A stretch of DNA of 64,000 bases from NCBI GenBank assembly GCA_031273925.1, contig JAISQW010000004.1:26158-90157 (forward strand). Direction: 5' to 3'. The translations under genes and the position numbers were made by a program. The DNA is from Endomicrobium sp. GTDB taxonomy: Bacteria; Elusimicrobiota; Endomicrobiia; Endomicrobiales; Endomicrobiaceae. How positions within the stretch are numbered: position 1 is the stretch's first letter; every line of letters starts with the position of its first letter. Below the pieces are notes generated by a model. It was not told where the DNA came from and ran no database searches. It saw nothing but the letters and a program-made list of their open reading frames with translations. Below, piece by piece: positions 63,293 through 64,000 of the stretch.

Positions 63293-64000
63293 TTAGGATT
63301 TTATTTGTAATAGTTCCTTTTTATATATTAAAGCTATTAGAAACATTGCTAATAAAGACAATATTGCACAAATTGTAAAAAGCCATGCCCAATTAAATTT
63401 TTCAATAATCCATGCTGCACCTATACCTGAAATAAAAACACCTATGTATTCAAATATTCCAACAATACCAATAGCAGTTCCTATAGATTCTTGTACTGTA
63501 ATACGTGTTACTAATACTCCACATGCAATAGTTTGTGGCCCATCTATAAAAATACCAATTAATGCAAAAAATATAACTATAATCCAATATGACATATGTT
63601 GATTAGTGGAATGATACAAACCAAATATACAAAAAATTGAGCAAAATAAATATATTAAACTTATTGGTATATAACGATTTTTAAAAAACTTACCAGAAAT
63701 CCAACCAGCTGATATCCCACCAAAAATACCAAATAGTGGTGTAAACACTAATAAACGTCCTGCAACATCACATTTTATTCCATTATCTACCATAAATGTA
63801 ATACCCCAGTCTGTTATGACAAAACGAATAAAATATATGAAAGCTGCAGCAATCGATACAAACCAAATAGATGGGTTAATTAAAATATATTTTTTTAAAA
63901 TTTGCCAATGAGTAAGATTACTTTTTACAATAGTGCTTGTTGTATCATTACGATAAATTTCAACTGGTGGTAATCCTAAAGATGTCGGTTTGTCTGTAAG
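63293..64000 (-). CDS. uhpC: UhpC/GlpT-family organophosphate:phosphate antiporter (5' part outside window)
   Basis: The minus-strand frame is open from the window edge to its stop at 63293-63295, giving the C-terminal 235 residues. The visible part begins with the cytoplasmic loop SLGLPPVEIYRND, the family's 'SxGLPPVEE' pattern. About six membrane helices follow, with YFIRFVITDWGITFMVDNG and GIFGGISAGWISGKFFKNRYIP. This family exchanges sugar phosphates (glucose-6-P, glycerol-3-P) for phosphate. In a host-bound bacterium it would import host sugar phosphate; that role is inferred. An ATG at 63791-63793 lies inside the gene and is not the start. Confidence 0.88.
   Translation of the reverse strand, partial: LTDKPTSLGLPPVEIYRNDTTSTIVKSNLTHWQILKKYILINPSIWFVSIAAAFIYFIRFVITDWGITFMVDNGIKCDVAGRLLVFTPLFGIFGGISAGWISGKFFKNRYIPISLIYLFCSIFCIFGLYHSTNQHMSYWIIVIFFALIGIFIDGPQTIACGVLVTRITVQESIGTAIGIVGIFEYIGVFISGIGAAWIIEKFNWAWLFTICAILSLLAMFLIALIYKKELLQIKS

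Noticed and set aside
63293..63793. A complete 166-residue transporter starting at 63793
   Set aside because: The frame stays open to the window edge, and the upstream part encodes conserved UhpC/GlpT sequence (SLGLPPVE and a helix), so the ATG is internal.
1..64000. CRISPR array, insertion sequence, prophage or toxin-antitoxin module
   Set aside because: No regularly spaced repeats, transposase motifs, phage genes or small paired toxin/antitoxin genes were seen on either strand.

Overview
This window is a very AT-rich (about three quarters A+T by eye), densely coding bacterial chromosome segment. The cell has a Gram-negative envelope: heptose, Kdo, LptA/B/C/E, Mla and Tol-type genes are all here. 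It also looks anaerobic, with a ferredoxin-type 2-oxoacid oxidoreductase subunit, and symbiotic, with a UhpC/GlpT-family sugar-phosphate antiporter, decaying gene remnants and an alanine racemase lacking its PLP lysine. Gene order mixes arrangements familiar from Proteobacteria (leuS-lptE-holA, kdsC-lptCAB, zapA next to the 5-formyl-THF cyclo-ligase) with ones familiar from Firmicutes (tmk-holB-ricT-metG-tatD, RNase Y, HrcA/CIRCE). The best fit I can offer is an Elusimicrobiota/Endomicrobia-type intracellular symbiont of a protist. That is inference from gene content, since no rRNA gene is present.

Layout. 3-188: end of an FtsB/DivIC gene. 258-6327: LPS operon hldD-rfaE1-kdsB-kdsA-kdsC-lptC-lptA-lptB behind a near-consensus promoter. 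6505-10474: lepA, lepB, nfeD and a stomatin-like gene. 10523-18544: secA, then the dxr-rseP-ispG isoprenoid/protease group and proS. 18727-22374: lpdA, gcvT and a TolQ/TolR pair. 22517-27237: infC-rpmI-rplT-pheS-pheT. 27326-28774: a ZapB-like coiled-coil gene, zapA, a 328-bp gap of unclear content, and the folate cyclo-ligase. 28909-33348: rny, ispA, dxs. 33422-42328: leuS-lptE-holA-tmk-holB-ricT-metG-tatD. Every intact protein gene up to 42.3 kb is on the + strand.

42.3-44.0 kb is an accessory patch with a broken gene remnant, tRNA-Leu(CAA), an ArgA-like N-acetyltransferase and an orphan gamma subunit of a 2-oxoacid:ferredoxin oxidoreductase. 44.1-49.1 kb is the heat-shock group hrcA-grpE-dnaK-dnaJ behind a perfect promoter and a CIRCE operator. 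49.2-53.5 kb is rpsF-ssb-rpsR-rplI-dnaB-alr, followed by mlaE-mlaF-mlaD and radA. From 61.8 kb down to 57.7 kb on the minus strand runs pepQ-efp-accB-accC-gmhA. It diverges from cspA through two promoters whose -10 boxes overlap. The window ends with tRNA-Met(CAU), folK and a UhpC-like transporter cut by the window edge.

The genes describe a cell that keeps LPS synthesis and export (gmhA, rfaE1, hldD, kdsA/B/C, lptA/B/C/E), MEP isoprenoid synthesis (dxs, dxr, ispG, ispA), fatty-acid initiation (accB/C) and core information processing. It probably takes phosphorylated sugar from a host. No obvious novel defence or mobile system was found. The most notable anomalies are the K-to-E change in Alr, the zapA/fau gap, the remnant at 42.5 kb and the orphan oxidoreductase subunit.
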